Source of the DNA: Gaiellasilicea sp963745775
Lineage (GTDB): Bacteria; Actinomycetota; Thermoleophilia; Gaiellales; Gaiellaceae
Reading direction: 5' to 3'
Length of the DNA: 64,000 nucleotides
Assembly: GCA_963745775.1 (NCBI GenBank)
Contig: CAVUYY010000008.1
Coordinates: 248,001-312,000, forward strand
Positions 8,493 to 18,900 of the stretch are shown one piece after another. The translations under genes were made by a program, and so were the position numbers. The notes under the pieces are model-generated. The model saw only the letters and a list, made by a program, of their open reading frames with translations. It was not told where the DNA came from and ran no database searches. Every line of letters begins with the position of its first letter. The stretch's first letter is position 1.

Positions 8493-9905
8493 ATGGCGAA
8501 CGCCGGCACGTTCACCGTCCGCTCGCCTCGACCCGGGTCTATCCATGACGCAGCGGCGAGACGGGCGCGGCGGAACGACGAGACGGACCGCGCCGTGTTC
8601 GACCGGCTCACCCACCTCGTCGCGACGCTGCTCGACGTCCAGGTCTCGCTCCTCCTCATCGCGGACGAGGATCAGCTCCTCTTCGCGAGCCACAACGGGC
8701 CGGCCGACCCGTGGGCGGAGCTCGAGCGACTGCCGATCTCCCAGGCGTACTGCCAGCACGCGCTCAAGAGTCGCGCGGCATTCGTGGTGGAGGATTCGCG
8801 CGCCAATCCGCTCCTCTGCGACCTGATCCCGACGACCGAGCTCGGTGTCGTCGCCTACCTCGGGGTTCCGTTGCTCACGAGCGCCGGGGAGCCGATCGGG
8901 AGCCTTTGTGCCATGGACGTCGCACCGCGGAGCTGGAGCGAGAACGACATCCGGGTCGTCGAGGATCTCGCGGCGACGGTGATGGCGTACATCGAGGCGA
9001 GGCCGCCCGAGCCGGCGACGTCCGCGCGGGCCGGCGGGCTCAACATCGCGGCGGTCTCGCACCGGACGGGAGTCGCCGCAGACACGCTGCGGAAATGGGA
9101 GCGGCGCTACGGCGTCCTGCGTCCCAGTCGCACGTCCGGCGGCCAGCGCCGGTACGACGACAGCGACGTCTCGCGCGTGGAATGGCTGCGCGACCGCCTC
9201 ACGGAGGGATTCCGGATCGGCGCCGCCGCCGCGCTCCTCGAGCCGACGACCGACGCGTCCGCCGCGACGCCCGAGCAGCTCTCCCGCGCTCTGATCGCGG
9301 CGGCGCGCGAGGGCGAGCCGGCGCGCCTGCTGGGGCTCGTCGAGCAGGCGTTCACGCTGCATCCTTTCGAGGTGGCGATCGAGGAAATCGTCACTCCGGC
9401 TCTCTCTGCGGTGGGCGCCTGCAAGCCCGACACACCGACGGCGTACAGCCCAGCGGCGATCGCCGAGGAGCACCTGCTGAGCTCGGCGGTACGTTCGCGG
9501 CTCGAGCGGATGCTCTCGGATCCACGAGCCGACGTGCGCGGCAAGGCCGTGCTGGCCTGCGCACCCGAGGAGCGGCACGAGCTGGGCTTGCTCGCTCTTG
9601 CTGTTCTGCTCCAGGCGGACGGGTGGCTGGTCGCGCACCTCGGCGCGGCGCTGCCGATCGGCGGGGCACTCTCGCTCGCCCGCCGGATCCAGGCGGACGT
9701 GGTGTGCCTCAGCGTGACGATGCCCGAGTCGCTGGAGCTGCTGACGGCCGAGCTCGAAGGAGCCACCGAAGGTCCCCGCGTCTTCGTCGGAGGCTCGGCT
9801 GCCGCGGCGGCGGCTGACGGAGATCCGAGCAGCGGCTCGAGGCTTCGCGCTCGGGTGGTCACCGGCTCGCTCGCCGACGCCGTCAAGCAGGTTCGCTCGG
9901 CCTGA
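8493..9905 (+). CDS. GAF-MerR-cobalamin-binding transcription factor (CarH/LitR-like with extra GAF domain)
   Basis: Three domains are visible in 470 residues. Residues about 30-170 are a GAF sensor (QVSLLLIADEDQLLF, VVAYLGVPLLTSAGEPIGS). Residues about 183-250 are a MerR winged helix (AAVSHRTGVAADTLRKWERR, SGGQRRYDDSDV). The C-terminal part is a B12-binding module with the lower-ligand motif EERHELG, then LSVTMPES and FVGGSAA. This resembles CarH/LitR, where adenosylcobalamin senses light. The cap helix keeps AEEH, but I do not see the Trp of the usual W-x9-EH signature. The GAF domain is not part of classical CarH. ATG 8493 is leaderless after TACTGT, and the stop overlaps the next start. 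Confidence 0.85.
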   Translation: MANAGTFTVRSPRPGSIHDAAARRARRNDETDRAVFDRLTHLVATLLDVQVSLLLIADEDQLLFASHNGPADPWAELERLPISQAYCQHALKSRAAFVVEDSRANPLLCDLIPTTELGVVAYLGVPLLTSAGEPIGSLCAMDVAPRSWSENDIRVVEDLAATVMAYIEARPPEPATSARAGGLNIAAVSHRTGVAADTLRKWERRYGVLRPSRTSGGQRRYDDSDVSRVEWLRDRLTEGFRIGAAAALLEPTTDASAATPEQLSRALIAAAREGEPARLLGLVEQAFTLHPFEVAIEEIVTPALSAVGACKPDTPTAYSPAAIAEEHLLSSAVRSRLERMLSDPRADVRGKAVLACAPEERHELGLLALAVLLQADGWLVAHLGAALPIGGALSLARRIQADVVCLSVTMPESLELLTAELEGATEGPRVFVGGSAAAAAADGDPSSGSRLRARVVTGSLADAVKQVRSA

Positions 9906-10330
9906 TGCAGGGTCGAGTACGAGCGGCGGCTGCGGGAGCGGCGGCCGCGACGGTCTGGGGTCTGATCGAGCCGCTGGATCAACGACTGCTCCGCTGCGAC
10001 TACTCCGACGTCGCGCTCCTCGGCAAGCTGGCGACGCGCGGGCGGCATTGGCGGCTCGCGGGCTTCGCGGTCCACGCCGCCAATGGGGCCGCATTCGGGC
10101 TCGCCGTGCACGAGCTGCACTCCCGCAGCGGGATCGACAAGCGGCGGCTCGCGCTCGGGCTCGCGCTCGCCGAGAACATCGGGCTCTATCCGCTCTCGGC
10201 GCTCGTCGACCGCTATCACCCGGCGCGGGGCACGCCCGGCGTCCCGCCGCTCCTCACGAACCCGCGCGCCTTTGCCCAGGCGACCTGGCGGCACACGGTC
10301 TTCGGCGTCGTGCTCGGCCGGCTGGCGTAG
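9905..10330 (+). CDS. Small membrane-associated protein, unknown function
   Basis: I do not recognise this 141-residue protein. It has weakly hydrophobic, Gly/Ala-rich segments (AAAATVWGLIEPLDQRLL, AGFAVHAANGAAFGLAVHEL, ALGLALAENIGLYPLSALVD), suggesting three or four short membrane helices, and ends in WRHTVFGVVLGRLA. The ATG shares a base with the TGA of the GAF-MerR-B12 gene, so the two are translationally coupled. Its job is therefore probably linked to the light- or cobalamin-dependent response (inference). Confidence 0.7.
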   Translation: MQGRVRAAAAGAAAATVWGLIEPLDQRLLRCDYSDVALLGKLATRGRHWRLAGFAVHAANGAAFGLAVHELHSRSGIDKRRLALGLALAENIGLYPLSALVDRYHPARGTPGVPPLLTNPRAFAQATWRHTVFGVVLGRLA

Positions 10331-10408
10331 CCGCTCCTACGCGAGAGCTGGATCCGCGCGGCCACGCCCCGGGCCAGTGTGAAGTTGGCCTCCTGATGAA
10401 ACCCGGTA

Positions 10409-13400
10409 CTAAGGTCTCAGGACCGCCCGGCGCGGACCCGCCAGGAAACCGGCCTCGACGAGCAGCGGGAGCACGTCGCTCTCGATCACCGGCCGGCCGT
10501 CGAAGCGCTCGACGGCGAGCCGCTTGGCTCCTCCCGCGCGCACGTGGGCGACGAGCGCCTCGATCGCCGGGCGAAGCCAGTCCTCGTCGGGCTCGCGAAG
10601 CGGGACGAGCGTTCGGCCGCCGCGCTCGACGAAGAGCGCCGCCTCGCCGCCGAGGAGGACGACCTGGGCGCCGGCGACGCGGGCGGCGCGGGCGCCCGCT
10701 CGCTTCGGCCAGGGCAGCGCCGCGCCGTACGGCTGCGCCGGATCGGCGGCCGCGAGCACGAGCGGCTCGGGCTCGTCTTCGGCCCGCAGCTCTCGGAGCC
10801 GCTCGACCGCGCCGGCGAGCGCGAACTGGGCGCCGCCGAGCCCCTCGACGAAGTAGCCGCGACGGCAGATGCCGATCGTCTCCAGATCCTTGAGCTCGCC
10901 GTAGACGGCGCCGTAGCCGCCGGGAATCCCCTCGCCGCGGACGCCGTCGCGGGTGACGATCCCCTGGCGCTCGAGCAGGAGCTCGGCGAGGGCGCGCCGA
11001 TCGGGCTGGCCCGCGAAGAGCCTGTCGGTCAGCGACCAGCGGCCCTGCGTCGCCGTGATCCCCGCAGCCCGGGTGCGCGAGAAGCGGCGCGCGCGGCCCT
11101 GCAACGGTCTGTTGCTCGAACTGCTCGCGTAGCGGCGGCCGGCGCGGAGCGGCGTCCACGCGTCGTTCGTCACCTCGCCGGCCCAGACGAGCTCCCAGAG
11201 CGTGGGCAGCGCCTCGTCAGGCTCGAGCCCGGCGGCCTCCACGAGCGGGAACCAGAACTCGGCGCTCTGCGCCAGCGACGCGCCGGATCGCGGCAGCCGC
11301 TTCGCCCTCCGGCGCCGCCGCAGCGGCCGGCTTCCCCAGCACCGGCGCATCGTCGCGGAAGTAGACGGCCACCCGATCGAGGCCGGCGCCGACCCAGATG
11401 AGCTCGCCCGAGGCGCAAAGCCCGTCGAGCCAGGCCGGCTGATAGTTCGGAACCCGCCGCGGGAGCACCTCGGACTCCCAGAGCGAGACGGGCAGCGCGA
11501 GCCCCTGCAGCGGCACGAGCGCCTCGCGCAGGCTCGCGCGCCGGCCGATCCCGTGCCAGGCCGGGAGGAAGCGGCCGTACGCGGCCTGCTCGGCCGGCTC
11601 GATCTCCTTTCGCAGCGCCGCCAGCGACGCCCGCCGGAGCCGGCGAAGCACGTCGGGATCGCACCACTCGCGCTCGCTCCCGCCCGGCCGGAGCTCCCCG
11701 CGCACGAGCAGGTCGGCGCGCTCGAGCTCGTGGAGCAGCGGCTCCAGCTCGAGCCCGAAGCGGGCGTCGGCCTCGGCCGTCGTGAACGGGCCGCGGCCCT
11801 TCGCGAAGCGGAGGACGAGCTGCCGGAGCGAGTCGACACCGCCCTCGAGGAACGCCTCGGGCAACCCGCCGGGAGGCATCGTGCCGAGCGCGTCCCGGTA
11901 GCGGCCCGCGTCCTGGGCCGAGATCAGCGCGCCGGCGCCGGCCAGGCGTACCCGAAGCGCGCGGCGCTCGCGAAGCAGCGTCTCGGCGAAGCCGCCGTCG
12001 TACTCCCCGTCGAAGAGGTGGCCGCGCCGGCGGAGCTGGTCGTCGAGCTCGTCCGCGTTGCGCGGAGCGCCGCGGAGCTGCAGCTCGACCTCGGCGAGCG
12101 CGTCGGCGTCGATCAGCTCCCGCAGCTCCTCCTGGCCGAGCAGCTCGCGCAGCAGGTCGCGGTCGAGCGAGAGCGCCTGCGCGCGGCGCTCCGCCGGCGG
12201 CGTGTCGTCCTCGTACATGTAGGTCGCGACGTAGTCGAAGAGGAGCGACGACGCGAACGGCGAGGCCGAATTCGTCTCGACCTCGACGACGTCGAGCGTC
12301 CGCGTCTGCATCCCCTGGAGGATCCGCTTCAGCGCGGGCAGGTCGAAGACGTCCTGGAGGCACTCCCGGTAGGTCTCGAGCACGATCGGGAACGAGCCGT
12401 ACTTGCGCGCGACCTGGAGCAGGTTCTGCGCCTTCAGCCGCTGCTGCCAGAGCGGCGTCCGCTGGCCCGGCCGGCGGCGCGGGATCAGGAGCGCCCGCGA
12501 GGCGTTCTCGCGGAAACGCGCCCCGAAGAGCGCGGTCTGCCCCACCTCCTGGACGACGAGCTCCTCGAGCTCGTCCGGCGCGAGCATGAGCTCGTCGAGC
12601 GGCGGCGGCGCGTCGGCGTCCGGGAGATGGAGCGCGATCCCGTCGTCCGACCAGATCGACTGCGCCTCGATCCCGAGCGAGTCGCGCAGCCGCGCGGTCA
12701 GCGCCATCCCCCACGGTGCGTGGACGCGCCCGCCGAACGGGGTGAGGATGCAGACGCGCCAGTCGCCGATCTCGTCGCGGAACCGCTCGACGACGATCGT
12801 GCGATCGGAGGGAACGGCGCCGGTCGCCGCCTCCTGCTCACGGAGGTACGTGAGCAGATTCCGGCGGCGCGCGGATCGAGGAAGAAGTCCTCCTGCAGCC
12901 GCTTGTCGGCCCTTGCGTCGGAGAGAGCGACGAGCTCGCGGCTGGCGGCGCCGATCTTCTCCCCGAGCTCGTACGGGCGGCCGACGCCCTCGCCCTTCCA
13001 GAACGGAATCGCGCCCGGGGCGCCCGGCGCCGGCGAGACGAGCACGCGGTCGCGCGTGATCTCCTCGATCCGCCACGTCGAGGCGCCGAGCATGAACGTC
13101 TGGCCCTGGCGCGCCTCGTAGACCATCTCCTCGTCGAGCTCGCCGACGCGCCCGCCGCCGCCGACGAGATGGACGCCGAAGAGGCCGCGATCCGGGATCG
13201 TGCCCGCGTTCGTGATCGCCAGCCGCTGGGCTCCCGTCCGGCCACGGATCGTGCCCGCCGTGCGATCCCAGACGATCCGCGGGCGCAGCTCGGCGAACTC
13301 GTCCGACGGATAGCGCCCGGCGAGCATGTCGAGCACGTTCTCGAGCTGGGCGCGCGACAGGTCGGAGAACGGATACGCACCCCGAACCAGCCGGTGCAGG

Positions 13401-14692
13401 TCGTCGATCGCGATGTCGGCGTCGGCCGAGATCGCGACGATCTGCTGCGCGAGCACGTCGAGCGGATTCCGCGGGATCGCCGTCTCCTCGATCGCGCCCT
13501 CGCGCATCGCCCGCGCGACGACGGCGCACTCGAGCAGGTCGGCGCGGAACTTCGGGAAGACGCGGCCCTTCGAGACGGAGCCAAGCTCGTGGCCGGCGCG
13601 GCCGACGCGCTGGAGGCCGCGGGCGACCGACTTCGGGCTCTCGACCTGGATCACGAGGTCGACCGCGCCCATGTCGATCCCGAGCTCGAGGCTGGACGTC
13701 GCGACGAGGCAGGGAATCTCCCCCGCCTTCAGGAGCTCCTCGATCTCGACCCGCTGCTCGCGGGCGAGCGAGCCGTGATGGGCGCGAGCGATCTCCGACT
13801 CGGCGAGCTCGTTCAGCCGCAGCGCGAGCCGCTCGGCGAGGCGGCGGTTGTTGACGAAGACGATCGTCGAGCGATGCTCGCGCACGAGCTCGAGCAGGGC
13901 CGGATAGATCGACGGCCAGATCGAGCCGTCACCCCCCTCGGTGCTGACGGCGAGATTGCTCCCGTCCGCCTCCGGCGGGTTCTCGTAGGCGCGGCCGCCC
14001 GGCTCGCGCATGTCCTCGACCGGCACGACGATCTGGAGGTCGAGCTCCTTGCGCGTGCCCGCGTCGACGATCCGGATCGGGCGATCGCCCGACACGAAGC
14101 GGCCGATCTCCTCGATCGGGCGCTGCGTCGCGGAGAGGCCGATCCGCTGGGCGGGCTTCGGAAGCAGCGCGTCGAGCCGCTCGAGGCTGAGCGCGAGATG
14201 CGCGCCGCGCTTCGTCCCGGCGACGGCGTGAACCTCGTCGACGATCACGGTCTCGATCGTGCGGAGGAGCTCGCGCGCCTGCGAGGTCAGCAGGAGGAAG
14301 AGCGACTCGGGCGTCGTGATCAGGATGTCCGGCGCGTTCCGCAGCATCGCCGCGCGCTCCTTCTGCGGCGTGTCGCCCGTGCGCACGCCGACCCGCAGCT
14401 CGGAGCGAAGCCCGGCAAGCGGGCCGCGCAGGTTCCGCTCGACGTCGTAGTTGAGCGCCTTCAGCGGCGAGATGTAGAGGAGGCGGAGGCCCGCGCCGGG
14501 GCTCTGGTCGAGCCGGTCGATCCCGTAGAGGAAGGCGGCGAGCGTCTTGCCGGAGCCGGTCGGCGCCTGGATCAGGACGTGCTCGCCACTCGCGATCGCC
14601 GGCCAGCCGGCGGCCTGGGCAGGCGTGGGAGCGGCGAACGCCTGCTCGAACCAGGCTCGCGTCTTGGGAGAGAAAGGAGCGAGCGGATCCAC
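10409..14692 (-). CDS. lhr: Lhr-type ATP-dependent helicase, two frameshifts
   Basis: Large superfamily 2 DNA helicase implicated in DNA repair. Walker A is QAPTGSGKTLAAFL, the DEVH box is VIVDEVHAVAGTKRG, and RVGRAGHELGS is motif VI. The remainder is the long Lhr C-terminal region, about 1427 residues in all, normal for actinobacterial Lhr. The frame changes near 12870 (after FFLDPRAA, resuming at NLLTYLREQ) and near 11285 (after EGEAAAAIRR, resuming at SLAQSAEFWFPLV); motifs are intact throughout and the full span is a multiple of three, so one insertion and one deletion. GTG 14692 follows a TACCCT box by 6 bases, a leaderless start. Confidence 0.88.
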
Positions 14693-14698
14693 CTCGTC

Positions 14699-14704
14699 AG
14701 GGTA
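14699..14704 (-). promoter_or_regulatory. -10 box of leaderless lhr
   Basis: TACCCT on the minus strand, exactly 6 bases before GTG 14692 and identical to the box of nei. No ribosome-binding site is seen. The shared box is consistent with co-regulated repair genes. Confidence 0.45.
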
Positions 14705-14732
14705 GCCCTCCGGGTCGACCCGGACGCGGCGC

Positions 14733-14894
14733 TCAGGCGAGGAGGTAGACCGCGAAGGCGATCCCGCCGACCAGCAGGAAGAGCACGAGGACGGTCAGCA
14801 GCACGCCCGAGATCGCGAGCGCGGGCGTCCGCTCGCTGCGGCCGCGGCCGGCCTCCTCGACGAGGTCCTTCGGCGTCTCGGTCGGATCGTCCAT
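14733..14894 (-). CDS. Small single-pass membrane protein, 53 residues
   Basis: A short open frame from ATG 14894 gives an acidic N-terminus (MDDPTETPKDLVEEAG), a basic patch and one hydrophobic helix (ISGVLLTVLVLFLLVGGI). I do not recognise it. It lies upstream of lhr on the same strand with 40 bases between, so it could be the first gene of that unit, although lhr seems to have its own promoter. The upstream GTG-like alternatives have no ribosome site. Confidence 0.5.
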   Translation of the reverse strand: MDDPTETPKDLVEEAGRGRSERTPALAISGVLLTVLVLFLLVGGIAFAVYLLA

Positions 14895-14939
14895 GTCGCG
14901 CGGTCTACCCGCGTCGCCGGCCCGCACACCTCGTGTGCG

Positions 14940-14969
14940 TTGACCCGTGCATCGTGCGCTTTGTAGCGT
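14940..14969 (+). promoter_or_regulatory. Candidate promoter of the borosin locus
   Basis: TTGACC (14940-14945), an 18-base spacer and TAGCGT (14964-14969) match a primary-sigma promoter. Transcription would start near 14976, leaving a short leader with GGGAGG 7 bases before GTG 15003. Confidence 0.5.
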
Positions 14970-15002
14970 GACCGCATCTGCGAGCGAGAGGGAGGCGGCA
15001 CC

Positions 15003-15213
15003 GTGGCGAAGATCAAGGAGTTTCTCGATGCAGCTTGAACGCCAAGAACTACACCTGACGAGCGAGCTCCGTGACGATCGCGAGGGATTTCGGCTCGGAC
15101 GGGACTCAGATCGATACAGGGTGATCTCGACACGACCTCGAGAGCGATCCAGGACGCGATCGACGCCGAGTCGGGGAAACCGAAGGGGCGGCTACGTCAG
15201 AGTCGTCATGTGA
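15003..15213 (+). CDS. Putative split-borosin precursor peptide (frameshifted as read)
   Basis: GTG 15003 has a strong GGGAGG 7 bases upstream and opens VAKIKEFLDAA before a stop caused by a frame break near 15033. Reading across frames gives, in order, LNAKNY, then ARDFGSDGTQIDT, then QGDLDTTSRAIQDAIDAESG, then GGYVRVVM and TGA at 15211. The middle matches the borosin-binding-domain logic (a helix, Gly, DxxQI, then GDL, then a helix ending in ESG) that docks a precursor to its N-methyltransferase in SonA-type split borosins. The tail YVRVVM is a short, Val-rich core like other borosin cores. Span 211 bases (3n+1), about 69 residues, the size expected. The stop overlaps the methyltransferase GTG. 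The exact sequence is uncertain because of at least three indels and one extra in-frame stop near 15056. Confidence 0.6.
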
Positions 15214-15950
15214 GCCCGGAGCGGCGGGCTCGCTCACCGTCATCGGCACCGGGATCCGCCCGCAGCAGCTGACACCCGAGTCGCGGCAGGCGCTCCTCGA
15301 GGCCGACGACCTCCTCTATCTCGCCGCCGAGCCCGGCGGCGGCTCGTGGCTCGAGCGGCTGCATCCGAACGCGCGCTCCCTGGAGGGCTGCTACGTCGAG
15401 GGAGCAGCGCGGCGGACCGCCTACGAGGCGATGGTGGAGGAGATCCTCGAGCCCGTCCGGCGGGGACGCCGCGTCTGCGCGCGCCTTCTACGGTCATCCC
15501 GGCGTCTTCGTGACGCCGTCGCACGAAGCCGTCCGACGGGCGCGCGCGGAGGGATTCCCCGCCCGGATGCTGCCGGCCGTGTCCGCGGAGGACTGCCTCT
15601 ACGCGGATCTCGGGATCGACCCGGGGCTCAGCGGCCGCCAGAGCTACGAGGCGACCAAGTTCCTCGAGCAGCCGCCGGCCGATCGACGACCACGCCTACC
15701 TGATCCTCTGGCAGATCAGCGTGATCGGGGAGCGACCGCGCGGTCTCGAGCCCCCGGCAGGAGGGGCTCGCCGATGCTGGCCGAGGCGTCTGCTCGCCCA
15801 CTATCCGCCGGAGCACGAGGTCGTGCTCTACGAGGCCTCGCCGTATCCGATCGCGGAGGCGATCGTCGAGCGAATCCCGCTCGCCGAGCTCGCGTGAGAG
15901 CCGAGGTCACGCCGATGGCGACGCTCGTCGTCCCCCCGCGAGAGCGGTGA
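15210..15950 (+). CDS. Borosin-type peptide backbone alpha-N-methyltransferase (frameshifted as read)
   Basis: A tetrapyrrole-methylase-fold SAM enzyme whose motifs match OphMA of omphalotin synthesis: SLTVIGTGI, AFYGHPGVFVTPSHEA, RMLPAVSAEDCLYADLGIDP, YEATKFL, HYPPEHEVVLYEAS and a terminal TLVVPPRER. In the segment CYVEGAARRTAYEAM the Tyr, Arg and Tyr at 15392, 15410 and 15422 have the same +6/+10 spacing as the catalytic Tyr66, Arg72 and Tyr76 of OphMA, so catalysis looks intact. No precursor domain is fused, so it is the split type. Frames change near 15225, 15483, 15675, 15730-15790 and 15893, but the total span is a multiple of three. GTG 15210 overlaps the precursor stop. The 3' end overlaps the convergent SARP gene by 44 bases. 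Confidence 0.83.
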
Positions 15951-18900
15951 CGGCGAGCCTGCGCGCGGCGACGACGTTCCCCTTGGCCTCGTAGAGCGCG
16001 CCCGCCTCGAGCGCGGCGGCGGCGGCCTCGTCGTCGCGACCCGCGAGTCGGAGCACGTCCGCGAGCCGCGCGAGCGCATCGCCGTGGAGGTTGAGGTAGT
16101 CGGTTCCGGCCGCCTTCGCGACGGCCTCGCGCGCCAGCCGCTCCGCCTCGCCGAAGGCGCCCGGCGCGCCTCGACGGATGCTCGCGCCGCCCGCCAGGCG
16201 ACGTGGGAGGTGACGTCGAAATCCGACGCCGTCCGCTCGCTCATGCGACGCGTACTCGAGCGCCTCGTCGTCCTTCTCCTGCACGGCGAGCGCCTCGGCG
16301 AGGTAGGCCGCGACGGTCGAGAGGTTGCCCTTCTCGCCGATCGCCTCGAGCGTCGCGAGCCCGGCTCGAAACTCGCGCTCGGCGGCGGCGGGATCGCCGG
16401 CGAGGAGCTCGACCGCGCCCGAGTAGGTGCGGCCGCCGCCGTGGAGAACCATCAGGCCGCTCTCCTCCAGGATCGCGTGGCTCTGGAGCGGCGAGCGTCG
16501 CGAGCGTCGTCGAAGCGGCCCTGCATGCGCGACGAGGTAGGCCAGGATCGAGGAAAGCACCGCCTCGAGCGCGCGGTCGCCTCCTCCCTGCTCCTTGAGG
16601 CCGTGGCAGCGCTCGACCGCGGCGACCGCCGGGGTCGGGCCGACGAGCGCCGCCCGGCCGAGCGCGGTCAGGAGAAAGAGCACGCGGCGGCGGTCGCCGG
16701 AGCGCTCGGCGTGGACGAGAGCCTCGTCCAGCGCGGATTCCATCGCCGCGATCCGGCACTCGACGAAGTGCGCGTGCGCGCGCAGGTTGGCCGCCTGGGA
16801 CGAGCCCGGGATCGTCGCCGAGCTCGGCGAAGACGCCGGCGGCCCGGTCGGCGAGCTTGTGGAACTTGCGGACGTCGCCCTCGCCCGTGTAGATGCGGAG
16901 GAAGCTGCGCTCGATCAGCGCATGGAGCTCGAGCCGGACGTCGCCGGCCGCCGCCGAGCGACGCACGACGTCCTCGAGCAGCTCGCCGGAACGGGCGAGC
17001 CGGCCGGTGTCCTTCAGCGCGGCAGCGAGCTCGAGCAGCCGCTCGAGCGCGACGCTCTCGCGTCGGCGCCGGCAGCGCCACCGCCCGCTCGAGCAGGTTG
17101 ACCGCCGCCGGCCCGTCTCCCCGCGCGAGCGAGCGGCGCCCCGCGCCGGTCAGCCGCGCCGCGGCCTCCTCGGCCAGCTCGCGATCGGCCGCGCCCGAGC
17201 TCGCTCCGGTAGCGCGCCGCCTGCTCGAGGTGGTAGCCGACGAGCTCGTCCTCCTCCTCGCGCTCGTCGAGCCAGCGCGCGAGCCGCTCGTGCAGGTCGC
17301 CGCGAAGCTGCTTCGGGAGCGCGTCGTAGGCGGCGTCGCGGATCAGCAGATGGCGGAAGCGGAACTCGCCGTCGCCGGACGGGCGGACGAGCTCCTTGCG
17401 GACGAGCGCGCCGAGCGAGTCCGACGATTCGCGCAGGACGGGTCGTCGGACAGCCGCTCGACCGCGCTCCGGCGAAAGTGCTGGCCCTCCACAGCCGCGC
17501 GCTCGAGCACCTGCCGCTCCTCGCGGGGAAGCAGGTCGAGCCGCGCCGCGAGCAGCACCTGGATCGACGGCGGCACCGGCAGCTCGAGCACCTCGCCGGC
17601 GGCCGACCAGCAGCCGTCGTCGCTGCGGATCAGGTCGTCCTCGAGCAGGAGCGCGACCATCTCCTCGACGAAGAGCGGGTTGCCGCCGGCCGCCCGCTCG
17701 ATCCGGGCCGCAGAGGTCCGAATCGCACCTCGCCGCTCCCGAGGAGGTTGCGGGCGAGCCGGCCGGTCTCCGTCCGCCGTGAGGGGCTCGAGGAAGATCG
17801 AGGTCGCGTTGTGCTTGCCGCCGCCCCAGGAGCCACGCGCGTCGAGGAGCTCCGGTCGGGCCATGCAGACGACGAGCAGCGGCGCGTCGCGCACCCAGTC
17901 GGCGACGTGCTCGATCAGGTCGAGGAGCGTCGGCTCGGCCCAGTTGATGTCGTCGAAGACGACGACGAGCGGCTGCTCCTGCGCGAGCGACTCGAACAGC
18001 CGCCGCACGGCCCAGAACGCCTCCTCGGGCGTGCCGCCGGAGCCGTCCCGGCCGACGATCGAGGTGACCCGCTCGGCGACGACCGCGGCATCCGCGCCTC
18101 CGACCGCCGCTTCGATCCCGGCGCGCACGTCCTCCTCGCCGAACGCCTGGGCGACGATCTCTGCGATCGGACGGAAGGTGATTCCCTCGCCGTACGGGAG
18201 GCAGCTGCCGCAGAGGACGCGCGCGCGCTCGCCGATCTCGGCCGTTCCCTCCGAGAGCAGGCGCGACTTGCCGACGCCGGCGGGGCCGAGGACGGTGAAG
18301 AGGTGGCAGGTGCGGCCCTGCACCGCGCGTGCGAACGCGTCCTGGAGGAGCCGCCGCTCGCGGCCCCGCCCGACCATCGGCGAGCGGAGACGCGGCACGT
18401 CCGGCCCAGCCGAGTCGAGCGCCAGCAGCCTGTGCGCCTGAACCGGCTTGGCCTTTCCCTTCAGCTCCAGCGGCTCGAGCGGCTCGGCGCGACACCTCGT
18501 CGCGGGCGAGCCGGTAGGTCGAGTCGGCGACGAGGATCTCGCCCGGCTCCGCGGCCGCCTGGAGTCGCTGCGCGACGACGACCGAGTCGCCCGTGACGAA
18601 CGTCTCGCCGCGCGTCGGATCGCCGGCGACGACCTCGCCGGTGCAGACGCCGATCCGGATCTCGAGCCGCAGCCCGAACGACTCCTCGAGCTCGTCGTTC
18701 AGGGTCGCGAGGCGGTCGCGCATCTCGAGCGCGGCTCGCAGCGCCCGCAACGCATCGTCCTCGTGCAGGACGGGAGTCCCGAAGACGGCCATCACGGCGT
18801 CGCCGATGAACTTCTCGACCGTGCCGCCGTGGCCCTCGAGCGCCGCTCTCATCTCGTCGTAGTAGCGCGACATCACGCGCCGCATCAGCTCGGGGTCGCG

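Noticed and set aside
10372..10390. GGCCA-N9-TGGCC hairpin between 10330 and 10409
   Set aside because: The stem is only five pairs with a long loop and no T-run; not enough for a terminator call.
14947..15213. Plus-strand frame of 88 codons in one reading frame
   Set aside because: Its middle is Arg/Ser-rich nonsense; only its last eight codons (GGYVRVVM) make sense, as the end of the frameshifted precursor that starts at 15003.
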